Source of the DNA: Euptelea pleiosperma
Taxonomy: Eukaryota > Streptophyta > Magnoliopsida > Ranunculales > Eupteleaceae
Assembly: GCA_035048495.1 (NCBI GenBank)
Contig: CM068546.1
Span: 38,706,674 to 38,770,673, forward strand
Direction: 5' to 3'
DNA length: 64,000 bases
Numbering within the stretch: position 1 is the stretch's first letter; the number at the start of each line of letters is the position of its first letter. The notes under the pieces were generated by a model. It ran no database searches. It saw only the letters and a program-made list of their open reading frames with translations, and was not told the DNA's origin. The position numbers and the translations under genes are program-made. Below are positions 11,183-22,224 of this stretch, piece by piece.

Positions 11183-14100
11183 CTACGTTCCTTGCAGTTC
11201 ATTAACTATTCCCAGGACAGTAAACTCTGCTTCGATGATGCAACTGTCTTTCACCAAGAAACCCTGTGTTGGGTCATTGAAGTCGCTAAGCGGCAGGAAC
11301 TTTGACCAGCCCCAACCCTTCGATGATAGGCTGAACCAATCCTGGTCTGACAATGAAAACCAAAACGTGTTACAATAGTACACTATCACATTATCCACGG
11401 CAAATGATGGGTATTGCGCAAAAAGTGTACATTCATCAACAGTTAATGTGGAGATTTGGGTCCTCAATTATTAGCCCTCGAATGGCCTTAATGGCTAATT
11501 TTTAGCGACCCACATTTCCTAAGTAAAAGCAGAGATGCACCTTACCCAATCAGGGAAATGTGCAAATCTTAATGACCATGTCGCATGGGATTCTTCTAAT
11601 CGGAGTCCAACACGATACGGATTCTGTGCAACAGTTCCAAATTCTCTTTAGTTTTTACTCCCCTTATTTGCAAGATACTAATTAAACCATAATTACGAGT
11701 TCTTATGAGTTCCACCTTTAAAAATTGAAGTTTTCCATGAAACAAAATAAAATGTTACATATATGTATTCTCGTCTTAAAGTATCTATATAACAAGTGAC
11801 AGTGGTTGTCTCCCCACTTATACCCCCTCTTATAGGCTTCAATAAAGAAGGGCCGAGATCTTATTCCCCAACTGGATGGTGGATCTCAGCCACTCACACC
11901 CAATTTTGGCAAATGTTTTGTCAGGGAGTGCCGTGTGCACGGGCCACCCACTAGTATGATACAAGTCATAAGATACACTATCACATTATCCACTATTATC
12001 CTCATTATAATATAAAAAACAATTACTTTGTTTCACGTTACTCAAAATATATCTTAAGGTTCGCTGAATCAGACACACTGCACCGTGCTGGACTCTTAAC
12101 ACTTATACCCCTATCGATGCAATATAGATCTGTGATTACTGACCTCTAGCAACAAAAGGTGTGCAAAGAAATCTGATGTACAGCATAAAAAGGTTATAGA
12201 TACAGCCTGCACTGTACACGGGGCAGTGCACAGTCCACACTAATTGAAGGTGCCTCACTTGGATATCTCCCATGTATAAGGCAAAAAGGACAGTAACCTA
12301 CATGAACTAGAGCAAACAAAAGGCCAAATCATAATGAAATGCAATTAATTTCACCTTGAGACTCGGAGTGTTTGCCATGGATTTGGTCCAGAATGCGCAG
12401 GCTGTATTCTAGATACACTTGGCTTTTTGGTGGAAGGGTCGTATGATCAGCAAGAAGAAAATACAATGAAATATATTTGCCACTGCCATTACCAGATCCC
12501 TTGGGATGGAGCTTAACCTTCCTGCAACAAACCGGACAACGAGTAAAAAAAAGAAAGAGAGGAAACAGTAAATGGTGGCCTAAATAGCAGGATGCAAAGC
12601 ACATAAATATCAAATTGAGAGGTGTATCAGCCGATATACCATTGGTGACCTTGGGACGTGAATGCTTCAGAGTAATAACATTCGCTGTCCTTCTCCGAGA
12701 ACTTTTGGATATTCCAAGTGTGCTTACAACTATCTGGTATCTTTATCATTGATAAACACTCCCCTGCGCCTGTACTTTTGATGACAAAAACCTCAGCTCC
12801 AAATACACAAGTATCCTCAACAAGGTATCCATTAGAAGGATCATTGAAAGTTCTAAGGGGGATGAGTTTGTTGAAACCCCATTCAGTCTTCATCACATGA
12901 AAGCGTCTTCCTCTCCTGTCAATATCTACACAGAGTACGCAACTGGGTGAGGATGCTCTGAAGCATACTTTGGGCAATTAAATATTATCTCATTTTCGAT
13001 CGATAATTGTCCAAAGAGGAATTGTAAATCCAAGGTGCAAAAGTGCCAACCCCAACAACAGACAACCAACACGATACACATACATGCACATGCATGTGCA
13101 CCCCTATAGCCAAATATTAGCTTGCTAGTTAAATATGGAGATGATAAATTTGTAGCCATCGTAATAGATAGTAAAAGAAGATACCTTCGAGCATCAAGTA
13201 CTTGTCCAGAATCTGATCAAAAACGAAAAACTGGAAAACCACATTAACCTCCCAACCAGGAGGTAAAGAACTTGTCTCCTGAATTACCAAATAAAGAGAT
13301 AGATGATTGTTCACATTTCGTTTCTTGTTTCCATTTGGGTAGAGAGACAATTTCCTGCAATCACAAAATAATTTTTAAATTAAGAAGTCAGAGACATTGT
13401 TGGAAATCCCCAGGATCAACATAGCTCTTTTATGAATTGGTTTTATATATGTTTGCTAAATTTGTGTCGAATGTCCGAGTTTTGAGACAACCCATTGGAA
13501 ATTTGGAACACAGCAACAGTCACAAAACAAATGTTCTTAATAATTAAAACATCAAACCAAATCAAAAAATAAGATACTAATCTAAATATACTTGATGGAG
13601 TCTTCTTGCAAGACTTATCTTCTTTCTCCTCTTGTACATCTTCTGTTTAAAGGTTTGATTAGGCATTACTGAAGCGAAGATGCTCAATCCTGGATCAGTT
13701 TCCTTACCAGTCAAAAGAAGGAATAGTAAACAAGGAACCCACTTACCATTTGTATCCTCCAGCTTCAAAATTGCTTGAGTCATATCTCTCCATTTTAGTC
13801 TTTGAAATTATGGAAAATGACTCAATTTTGAATGTATAGTGAGTTGGTGGTGCATCTCTAATTGATTTTGTAAACTCTGCAAATTGTTAAAGAAGGAGAG
13901 AAAGTATCAAACTTGTTACAATTCCTGGAAAGCTAAATCAAGGCATATAGACCATTCGATTATACTAGTAACCCCCCTTTTTGTATTGATATCTTGATAA
14001 TTATTTTTCGATTTCTACCAAGTCCAAGAAATTCCCAGATGTTAACTGGGTTGAATCAGTGGTGGGTTCCATCGATCAACAAAATAATAACAGTCTTTAA

Positions 14101-14238
14101 AATTATGGAACTAATCAGATTGTAAAACAAAATAGAAATTGATGTAGAATGGTAGAATTTACCGCCTGCATCGTCATCGTTACTGTGTGGGAGTGGATGG
14201 TAAGACCTCTCCTCCTTAACGACGACCTTTCTCTCCAT
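11183..14238 (-). CDS. Double MATH (TRAF-like) domain protein
   Basis: Exons in transcript order: 14163-14238, 13747-13876, 13185-13354, 12640-12925, 12355-12521 and 11183-11346, joining in frame to 330 aa. MATH domain 1 spans about residues 36-178 (APPTHYTFKIESFS, GGYKWKLSLYPNGNKKRN, WGFNKLIPLRTFNDPSNGYL). MATH domain 2 spans about 190-325 (HTWNIQKFS, KVKLHPKGSG, WGWSKFLPLSDFNDPTQGFL). There is no BTB, RING or protease domain, so this is the short plant TRAF-like class, presumably a protein-interaction adaptor; partners are unknown. The start MERKVVVKEE is the first ATG in frame. Intron 5 (11347-12354) contains a mini-Helitron. A partial copy of exon 3 plus intron 2 lies at 17170-17411. Confidence 0.88.
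11784..11954 (+). mobile_element. Intact mini-Helitron in the MATH gene
   Basis: 171 bp. It is preceded by A, starts TCTATATAACAAG, ends CCACCCACTAG and is followed by T, the exact Helitron insertion signature. A GTGCC...GCAC hairpin lies about 11 bases before CTAG. It carries no coding sequence and sits in intron 5 of the MATH gene on the opposite strand. Confidence 0.85.
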
Positions 14239-14861
14239 GGTCTACACTTTTCTCAATCTCGATTAGGTGATTCCGGAGCGTTGACTCACGAGTCAATGCT
14301 AAATTAATTAAGAAAGAAAATACATAAAACATAAGAAATCAGAGAAAATGCAAAGAAGTAATGAAAAATACCAAAAAAAAAAAAAAAAAATCGTATCCCA
14401 ATTCCCGCCCTCATAAACCTAGGAGGGCATGAATTAAACTTCAAAATCATTGACGAACAAAAGATTTCCAATTTATTGGCGTCTATAATTACGTTGATTT
14501 GAAGAATTCAAGAAAGAAAGAATAGAAGCTAAAATTACCTGATTTGCCTTTTTACTGTTCATGCTTCAAACATTATAGACAATCCCCCGTAACGCAAAAA
14601 TCTCTAGTTTCTGGTTTGAAGCTTGAGTGTGAAATGGAGATTAGGGTTTAGGGAACAGGACGTCGTCACGTCGGGAACGGAGAGCGGTTCAGACTTCAGA
14701 GTCTTCAGACTGTTCAGCGTTTCTTCAAAGAGGAATGAATTCAACCTTTTTCCAAAGTTTGATGGGAAGACTTTTTTGGTGGGAAGACTGAAGAGGTCGG
14801 AGAAAATATTTGATCGTGACGGTTTTTTATCCAGTGTCATGGAACCACCTAGAAAGGCCAC
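14239..14861. other. MATH gene upstream region
   Basis: AT-rich 5' flank of the MATH gene. The open frame at 14623-14883 lacks an ATG start and any recognisable domain, so I do not call it a gene. Confidence 0.35.
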
Positions 14862-15140
14862 ATGGTACAATCTCAGAGACTAATGACCGTATGGATGTTT
14901 GGCTCATCCCTAGGTGGACCTACGGAAATCAACCTGATTGCTAATTTATATCCATTGGATCTGAGTACCTCAAAATAATGCTGCAATAACGGTTGAAAAT
15001 CAACCATGAAAAAGATTAAAATCTAACTGTTATAAACCACCAATCTGTATCATTTTTTGGATATGTCTATTTACGGACGAGCGAAACATCCATACGGTCC
15101 TTGATCTCTAAAAGTATGTCACTTGGTGTTTTCAGGTGGT
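14862..15140. mobile_element. Palindromic MITE, family A (degenerate)
   Basis: It contains GACCGTATGGATGTTTGG and CCTAGGTGGACCTACGG on the left and CATCCATACGGTCC on the right, with the AATCAACCTGATTGCTAATTT core. The terminal G-boxes are lost. Confidence 0.6.
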
Positions 15141-15194
15141 GTCAGGACGCTTGGATCAAAATATGCCAGGATCAAAATTTTCTCGTGTGTGAAC

Positions 15195-15350
15195 GGGTAG
15201 GATCAGGTGCGGGTACAACGTACAAATATACCAATACCCAATGTACCCAGAACCGAATTGGTACCGAACCGGAATCTACTACGTGTGATGGTTCCGGTTC
15301 CGGTACCAAAGCAAGTGATTCCAGAACCGGAATCGATAAATATCCAATAT
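15195..15350. repeat. GGAACCGG-rich repeat, family K fragment
   Basis: Interspersed ACCGGAAC/GGTTCCGG motifs shared with 20740-20990, 29547-29790 and 32184-32431. No termini are recognisable here. Confidence 0.4.
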
Positions 15351-15551
15351 ATTGAGTCCATATGTTGTATAAAAAAACGTGTAAAAAAAATAGTGATATT
15401 CATATTAATGTTTAGAAAAAACTTGACATCTAGTACTGAATGTCCGGTAACTCGGTTAGCTGCCCTGGTGCTCGGTCCTCCTAGCCCGATTAGCCTTTGG
15501 CCCATGGTGTGGTAGCACAATAAAGTGGTGATGTTGTGCACATATGTGAAC

Positions 15552-15927
15552 CAGAGCGAGCCGTCTCAATACAATTGAGGCCCAAGGCGAAAACTCTATA
15601 TAAGGCCTTTTTTATATTTAATATATAGAAAATTAATACTTTACATTATTGAAAATATTTATATAAAAAATCAGCTTGATTGATGATTTTTTGCCATTGG
15701 GTTTATTACCCAAAAAACATACTTGAATCCAACGGCTAGAATCCTACCCTAAAAAGTACTAAAATTAATCTATGGCTATAGATAATCAATCGGGTTGATT
15801 TTTAGTTTGTATTCAATAAGGGGTGGGCTAAAAATCCATGTGGTTAGTGGGACCTGGCCTGGGGCCATCTCTCACCAAGGGTGCCTTAGGCGACAACCTT
15901 TATGGCCTTAAGGTAGAGCCGGCCCTG
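15552..15927. mobile_element. hAT element with perfect 8-bp TSD
   Basis: A 376-bp element starting CAGAGCGAGCCG and ending GAGCCGGCCCTG. It is flanked on both sides by ATGTGAAC (15544-15551 and 15928-15935). It carries no coding capacity. Its interior (about 15660-15870) is a copy of palindrome family G, so this is a nested pair. Confidence 0.85.
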
Positions 15928-16291
15928 ATGTGAACTTGGGTGGGTGCCCAATATGTGCTTCAATAGTATGGTTGTCTACCTTAATGGGGTCCTTACAAAG
16001 ATTATGCTGTAGGTTTGACTAGCCTTCTGTGCCCTTATGTGCAGGAACTTAATGTCTCCTTGAGATCATCTTCAGAACCAAGTTGTGGGCACGCAGATTC
16101 TGTGTCGGAAATGAAGATCAATTGGAGGACTTAAGGGATGGCCAATAATTAGCTGCTTGCCAATAATGATGTTTCCCATAGTTGGTCAAGCATATATAGC
16201 TACATTGCAGAGAAGAGGCCTGGGGGCATATCAACTTTGAAAATCCTTTAAAAAAAAAATTATTTCCAAAATAGCCCTTACTTTAGTTTAA

Positions 16292-16717
16292 GGTGACGTT
16301 TTGTAAATTAAGTTATTAGATCTAAAAGTGTAAAGTGCTTAAGATCTGGTAGCTTAATGACTTATGTCTGAATTAGGTCATTTGGCTAAGTACTTAAGTC
16401 TTAAAATTAAGTCAAGGGCATTGTGGGTATTTTAAAATATTTATTAGGATACTTTTGTAATTTTTTAAAAGAGAAAGGTTTGAAAAAAGGGCATTATTGG
16501 TATTAAAAAAGAATCAAAGAATCTTTTTTAAAGATTCATTCACTTATCGCAATAGGTGAGGGCTGGGTCACTTTTTTACTTTTGTCTTTTTTAGCTTGAG
16601 TTTGATGATAAGTGCTGAAATTAAGTCGTTTACCAAACACAACTTAATCACCTAAAACCACTTAATTTCAGCTGAATCAGACTTAGGGTCTAAAAAAAAG
16701 TTTTACCAAATGTCACC
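16292..16717. mobile_element. Tourist-like MITE, family H
   Basis: 426 bp with inverted ends GGTGACGTTTTGTAAA and TTTACCAAATGTCACC, flanked by TAA on both sides as in PIF/Harbinger elements. A second copy in the opposite orientation is at 46870-47815. Confidence 0.8.
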
Positions 16718-16769
16718 TAAGTGTCTCCTCAATTTTTGTTTTAGTTTAGTGCCCCCAAACTAGGGGCAT

Positions 16770-16975
16770 GCTCGCCCCTTAGTTTCTTATTACTTTATTG
16801 ATGCAATTTGCATGGCACCCAATGTTTTTATAAAAGACTGTTAATGGGTGTCTATGGTCAACATGTTGACCGTTGACCATAGACAAAGGGTGAAACACAA
16901 ATATTTTAAAAACATTGAGTTAGATGCAAATTACATCAATAAAGTAAGGGGGATAAGCAAAAAATCCTTATAAAA
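16770..16975. repeat. Palindromic repeat ending in CCCCTTAGT / ACTAAGGGG-like arms
   Basis: Arms CTTTATTGATGCAATTTGCATGGCACC and its near-complement around 16920-16955 flank a perfect inner inverted repeat, TATGGTCAAC / GTTGACCATA. The arms are related to the ends of the 1.3-kb element at about 43718-45050. Confidence 0.5.
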
Positions 16976-17025
16976 AAATAATCCGTATTTCATATTAACG
17001 TACACCGCCTACAATAAGAGCGCCA

Positions 17026-17169
17026 TGTGGCACACTTGTATTGGATACTGCCCGTATGGATGTTTGGCCAATTCCTAAGAGTACCTACAAATAAAAAATC
17101 AACCTGATTAGTGATATCTAAGCGTTGGAATGGAGTAATTTTCATGGGTTGATTTTAAACAGTGGGACC
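17026..17169. mobile_element. Left half of a family A MITE
   Basis: It begins GCGCCATGTGGCACAC and runs through GACCGTATGG-like and CCTGATTAGTGAT motifs to the centre of the palindrome (TTTTCATGGGTTGATTTTAA). There it stops abruptly at the junction with a MATH gene fragment. The right half is absent. Confidence 0.6.
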
Positions 17170-17411
17170 GGAAAACCACATGAACTTCCAACCAGGAGGT
17201 AAAGAACTTGTCTCCTCAATTACCGTATAAAGAGAGAGATGATCGTTCACATGGGTAGAAAGACAATTTCCTGATATCACAAAATATCTCAGGAAGGTTT
17301 TAAATTAAGAAGTTAGAGAGATTATCGGAAATTCCCGGCCTGGATCAACGTAGATCTTTTATGAATTTGGTTGTATATATATGTTTGTTAAATTTGTGCT
17401 GAATGTCCGAG
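17170..17411 (-). pseudogene. Fragment of the MATH gene (part of exon 3 plus intron 2)
   Basis: This stretch aligns base by base with 13233-13479 in the intact MATH gene, with scattered substitutions. It contains the last two-thirds of exon 3 and its upstream intron. About 20 bases of exon 3 are deleted (the segment encoding LYPNGNK), which breaks the frame. No other MATH exon is nearby, so it is a dead fragment. It ends about 160 bases before the MADS start codon. Confidence 0.85.
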
Positions 17412-17508
17412 AGATCTTATGGAAATCCCATAAAAAGATAGAAACTAAATCAATCTCTTTGATTCATCTCAAAACACAATAAGAAACTATTCTATCCAGA
17501 TCTTCTAT

Positions 17509-17516
17509 TATAAAAA
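17509..17516 (+). promoter_or_regulatory. Probable TATA box of the MADS gene
   Basis: TATAAAAA lies 55 bases upstream of the MADS start codon, a plausible TATA position that would give a leader of about 25-30 bases. Confidence 0.45.
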
Positions 17517-17570
17517 ACCTATTTACTGCAACCAAACATCGTTATCTCACAAATCAGAAAGATCAAGAAC

Positions 17571-18485
17571 ATGGGTCGTAATAAAGGAAAACTACCCATG
17601 AAGCCGATCGATCATGAGAGGTCTCGCAGAGTAACCTTCGGGAAGAGGAAGAAAGGTCTCAAGAAGAAAACATTCGAGTTCGTCACATTGTGCGGCGTCG
17701 AAGCTTGTATGGTTTGTTTCGGACCTGACGGAGAACTCGAGACGTGGCCAGAGAAACACACAGAAGTCGCTGCAATCATCAACCGATACAAAAGTCTCAG
17801 CAAAGATGATCAAGAGAAGCGGAAGCTTGATATCTCAAGCTTTATGGACGCTAAGAAGAAGAAACTTGAAGAAGAGCTTGATCGAACGCGCAAGGAGAAT
17901 TCTAAATTGTTGTACGGAACGTGGGACATTCGGCTCGACGGGTTATCGGAGAAGGAGTTGAGAGATTTTGGAAGTCTGTTGGAATCTAAATTGGAGAAAG
18001 TGAGAGAGAAAGTAGAGATGTTGAAGGTGAATCAAAGCAGTGTAAAAGGAAAAGAGATCGAGATGGTAAGAGAAACTAATCAAAATCAGTCACCCTACTC
18101 GTTTGACATGCATCATCAACCATTTCTTATTCCTAGGCCCACCAGTGAATGTATTTACAATCCAATGATGTTTGATGCGTTACTCAATACGACGACAATG
18201 ATCAGACCGTCGAATTATTACTGCGATACTGGTTGTAGTAGTACTGGTGTTTCATGGGCTCCACCAAGAGGGTCAATCTATAACCCTGGGTTTGAGATGG
18301 TGGAGAAGTTTGTCCCTCCAATGATTCCTCAACCTCCACCACTTCGGACTGTTTTGCCGTCGATGTTGCAACAATCTCAGCCGGTGATCAGGTTTCAGCC
18401 TCAGACGACTCATCAGTTGGGAGATGGATCCTTCAACTACTACTCACAAGATCTTGATCTTAAGACCTATGGAGGTAAATTTTAA
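17571..18485 (+). CDS. Type I MADS-box transcription factor
   Basis: An intronless gene for 304 aa, as expected for type I (M-type) plant MADS genes, which act mainly in female gametophyte and endosperm. Residues 1-60 are a MADS domain (MGRNKGKLPMKPI...RRVTFGKRKKGLKKKTFEF...LCGVEACMVCFGP). It is followed by WPEKHTEVAAIINRYKSLS and a charged helical region at about 80-165 rich in Lys/Glu that could be a coiled coil. The C-terminal third is rich in Pro, Gln and Ser. There is no K domain, which excludes MIKC type. LCGV.AC and WPE resemble M-gamma or AGL82-like proteins; I cannot decide the subgroup by eye. The KKGLKKK stretch replaces the more usual KKGLLKK. A truncated MITE and a MATH fragment lie immediately upstream. 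Confidence 0.9.
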   Translation: MGRNKGKLPMKPIDHERSRRVTFGKRKKGLKKKTFEFVTLCGVEACMVCFGPDGELETWPEKHTEVAAIINRYKSLSKDDQEKRKLDISSFMDAKKKKLEEELDRTRKENSKLLYGTWDIRLDGLSEKELRDFGSLLESKLEKVREKVEMLKVNQSSVKGKEIEMVRETNQNQSPYSFDMHHQPFLIPRPTSECIYNPMMFDALLNTTTMIRPSNYYCDTGCSSTGVSWAPPRGSIYNPGFEMVEKFVPPMIPQPPPLRTVLPSMLQQSQPVIRFQPQTTHQLGDGSFNYYSQDLDLKTYGGKF

Positions 18486-18621
18486 AATCTGCGGTTTGGA
18501 GGACAGATGCTAATCTTACAAATTAATAGCAATTTAGGGCTTCTGTATTTAGTTCTTCACTTTGACATTTAAGGGATTCTGGTAGGGTTTCTCCCCATTT
18601 GTAAACAGTACTGGTATAACG

Positions 18622-18913
18622 CATGGTTTGAAAAACGACTGTTATAACAAAAATAACGGCCGTTATAACGGATTAGGACATCCCCTGTTAAGTTATGTAC
18701 CTGTTTTAATGCTCAGAAATAACGACCGTTATTTTTGTTATAACAACCCTTATTTTTCATTATTTTTTTTTTGAAAATTTGACATTCAGAGTTTGAATTT
18801 TGGTGCCGTTATTTTCTGTTTTTGCCCCTGAACGTTACAATTTGTTATAATGGAAAAAATGGTAGCGCCCTCAATCCGATATATACCGTTATAATGGCTA
18901 CTTTTAAACCTTG
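18622..18913. mobile_element. hAT-like MITE, family D
   Basis: 292 bp starting CATGGTTTGAAAA and ending TTTTAAACCTTG, with an interior of repeated AACGGCCGTTATAACGG. Flanks GTATAACG and CTATCACG agree at 6 of 8 bases. It lies about 140 bases downstream of the MADS stop codon. A cleaner copy is at 38158-38529. Confidence 0.6.
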
Positions 18914-19051
18914 CTATCACGTTTGTTACTTGCTAATTTGACCGTGCCACAAGGGGTGAGCATTAAGAAAGCATGAGGGTTCATATATATGCATTGATTC
19001 TGGTTAACATAACCGTTTCATTACTTTGCCATGGTGTTTTTCTTATACCGG

Positions 19052-19560
19052 TCACATTAAAGCGCCACGTGGAGCAAACTTAGGGCGTGTTTGATTGCCA
19101 AGTGGCTGGGAAAATTGTATTTTCCTTGGGAAAACACAACTGTAAATTGTTAGATAGTCATTTTAAATCTATATAATTTTCCTTACCAAGCCATTTTAAT
19201 CTAGATAATTTTTCCTACTAAGCCTGGATTTCTTTTCCCATCCTAATAGGTGAGAATCTATTTCCACCTGAAAATACGCTTTCTATTTTCAAATGATTGA
19301 AATATGTGTTATCGGTTGCAATCAATCAGCCATTTACGGCACTTCCTGCATGTATTTTCTCGGAAAATTTTCTGTGCAATCAAACACGCCCTTAGAGATC
19401 AATGACCGTAGATGTATGAGCCATCTCTAGGTGAACATGAAGACCAAAAATCAGTCTGATTGATGATTTCTAGGCATTGGATATAAGTAACCCAAAATAA
19501 TGCCTGAATCCCACAGTTGAAAATCAACCTATATGAAAAACGACTTAATCTAAGTACCCA
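19052..19560. mobile_element. Family A MITE interrupted by a Tourist MITE
   Basis: GCGCCACGTGGAGCAAACTTA before the insertion continues as GAGATCAATGACCGTA after it, which reconstitutes the usual family A left arm. The rest runs to about 19560 and lacks a good right terminus. Confidence 0.65.
19083..19391. mobile_element. Tourist-like MITE, family F
   Basis: 309 bp, ends GGGCGTGTTTGATTGC and GCAATCAAACACGCCC, with TTA on both sides. The GGGCSTGTTTG terminus and TTA duplication are typical of PIF/Harbinger MITEs. It is inserted in a family A element. A second copy of identical length is at 60915-61223. Confidence 0.88.
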
Positions 19561-20188
19561 ATCCCGGAGCAAAAATGCCTAGAGCAAAAAATTTCTCCAT
19601 CGTCTTGTACGTTTAAAGCACCCACATAGATGTTTAACCAACTCATTTGTAGATGAACAAACCATAGTTTAATGTCGCTGCAGTCCTGTGGGTTATATGG
19701 TCCTTCGGGGCCTTCTCGACAGATCGCATGAGGAATTCAAAGACTCCGTTCTTACCCGGCTCACTGGTTTTATTCATCTGAATAAGATCGGTACTCCCTA
19801 CGTTGGAGCTTAAGCTTCCTCCTTGCCAGCATGCATCCTTTAATTTATTTTTAGCATCTTGAAGGGTAAGATATTTACATCCTCCCCACTAGATGTACCT
19901 TTATCTTTCAATCGATAAATCCCTCCTCCCTCCCTCTCCGAGCTTGATAATTCTAGGTCCTATTGCCGTTATGTTCGGTTTTAACCCTCAGAAAATAACG
20001 ACCATTACTTTCTGAAAAATTTGTTTAAAAAACGTCCGTTATCAATACACATGCAATAATTACTTTTCTCGGTGGAATGGAGTTAATGAACAAGAGGTAA
20101 GATTTTTTGGATGATGGCCCACTATTTGTGCCACTTAGAGCCGACATGGCCAATTCAGACCATAAACTAGATAAAGGACCGTTTGGAC

Positions 20189-20396
20189 CATGGTTCGAAA
20201 TCTCGAGATCGGTAGGCTTTGATCCCAATCCGGATCGATCCAATCCAGAACGGAATCGACGCATTCCACCTGAGACAAAGTGAGACTTTTTGGGAAACAG
20301 TGATCTTGAGGTGAGACGATCCATTTTTGGATCAGATTGATGGGCTACGGAGCCCAATCCCACTTCAGAATGGGATCGGCCAAGCTTCGAACTATG
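20189..20396. mobile_element. hAT-like MITE, family J
   Basis: 208 bp, ends CATGGTTCGAAATCTCGAG and CTTCGAACTATG, flanked by GTTTGGAC and GTTTGGAG (7 of 8 identical). The interior contains the family motif AGTGAGACTTTTTGGGAAACAG. Confidence 0.75.
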
Positions 20397-21640
20397 GTTT
20401 GGAGTTGGACAAGGCCATGTAAACAGTAGCCTTGTATACCGAGCAATTTTTTATTATTTTTTATTATGTAGACCTTTTCTACGTGGAACTGTGAAGCTAC
20501 TCAGGTGCTGCCATCTGTACATGATAGATTGGACGCTGTAATTTGACCATGTACAGATGTAGAGCGACAAATAGAAAAATGGTCCCCATAAAAAAAGGGT
20601 CGGCTTGGGGGACACTCATTTTGGTGTACCCATATAGAAGATGAATCAATGACTGATTTTGGTGAGGATAATCTCTATGATGGTTGTTGGAAAAATGCGG
20701 GTTGAAAAAACCCTGAAAATGTGACTAATGGGATCATAAACTTTAAATAATGGTTCTGGTTCTGGGTAGTTTAATATGGAACCGCAACCTATAGGATCTG
20801 GAACTGATATATAAATATAGTGTTAAAATTCTCATTATCAAGATTGGAACTAATATATTTGAAACCGGACCAATATACCTGAATCCGGAACCAACAGAAA
20901 CCAAATAATCGGTTCCGGTTCCAGATCCATCATCTTGAGAACAACCATTAAGAACTGGAACCGATAGGTCACCTTAGGAACCGAACCAACATCATCTCAG
21001 AGTCCAATGGTAGGGTGTGAAATGGGTTGAATCTAGATCAGATCCAGGTATCTCTCGATTCATATCACAACCTAGCTAGATTCATATCTGAATCTGACTT
21101 GTATCCATGTCACATGATCCATACCCGATTATCCAAACTTGACACAACCTTTAAAACTGTGTTCATTGGACTAAATTCAGTTCGGATCTGGATATACTGG
21201 GCTCAGCCCATTGGTTATAGAGTCACTAGAGTCTACAAATCTGGGCCTTTGCCGGCCCACGGGCTGTAATATCTTATCCAAAAAGAGACCGTATTTTCGT
21301 CGGCCCGCCCCATTTCAACACCTAATTCAACAACCTTCCTTCCATTCTTAAAAGAGTCGTTCTATCCCACCGATAACCGGACAAAAATATGTGCGGTTGA
21401 GGCCATTGGCCGTTGGATTCAAGAGATCACGGTCGGTCCAGGAGGCAACAAATATTTTATTCTTTGCAGTTGTTGCCTCGTGGACCGTGGATCACTTGAA
21501 TCCAATGGTCAATGTCCTCAATCGGACATATTTTTGTCCGGTTATTCGTTTGACGTTACCGCTTCTTCGAAGGTTCCTCCGCAAATAACCGAACCCCCTC
21601 CCACACAAAAAAGGAAAAAGAAAAAGAAGGCTCCTCGAAG
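20397..21640. other. Intergenic repeats between the MADS and E3 ligase genes
   Basis: It holds a GGAACCGG-rich K-type fragment (20740-20990), a GATCC-rich degenerate repeat (21010-21300) and an inverted pair around 21390-21540 (CAGTTGTTGCCTCGTGGACC opposite GGTCCAGGAGGCAAC). I see no gene. Confidence 0.4.
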
Positions 21641-22019
21641 CGAGAAAATTTCGCTTACCGCCCTCCGATGGCCGCCCACAATATGAGCCACGTGGCACGC
21701 TTTTAGAGGACGCTGACCGTATGGATGTTTGGTCACTCCCTAGATGGGTCTATAAACCAAAAATTAGCCCGATTAATGATTTAAAACCTTTTGATCCTTG
21801 TATCTAAGTAATGGTCAATAATGCTCAAATGATCACGGCTAAAATCAACCCTTGAAAATGACTCCAATCCAACGCTTAAAAATCACTAATCATATTGTTT
21901 TTTGGTTGTAAGCCCATCTAGGGATTCGCCAAACATCCTTACAGTCAGCGTCCTCTACAAAAGTTCCACGTGGCTCATATTGTGGGCGGTCATTGTGGGT
22001 GGTCAGCGAAGTTTTACTC
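21641..22019. mobile_element. G-box palindromic MITE, family A, in the E3 ligase promoter
   Basis: A full-length copy. The left arm GAGAAAATTTCGC...GCCCACAATATGAGCCACGTGGCA is mirrored by the right arm TTCCACGTGGCTCATATTGTGGGC...GCGAAGTTTTACTC. Both CACGTG boxes are intact. The right end is about 205 bases upstream of the E3 ligase start codon, so the element probably forms part of its proximal promoter or overlaps the transcription start. Confidence 0.8.
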
Positions 22020-22224
22020 AGGCTTTAAAGGCTCCAAGCCTCAAACAATCAAAAATTCCGAAACTCTCTTAAAAAGGTTTTACCTCCTCAAATCCTTCCC
22101 TAGTCCCAAGTTTTCTACCAAAAATCCTTCCATCTCAACAAACCCTAGAGAGATCAGGCGCTGTAATTCTCGTCTTCTCTGTAAAGAAAACCCTAGATCT
22201 TCTTCTTCAAGCTCTCTCACAGAC

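Noticed and set aside
14623..14883. 86-codon frame upstream of the MATH gene
   Set aside because: No ATG start, no domain, overlapping an open frame on the other strand.
21970..22224. In-frame upstream extension of the E3 ligase
   Set aside because: The upstream start is GTG inside a MITE arm; the first ATG at 22225 begins directly before the RING.
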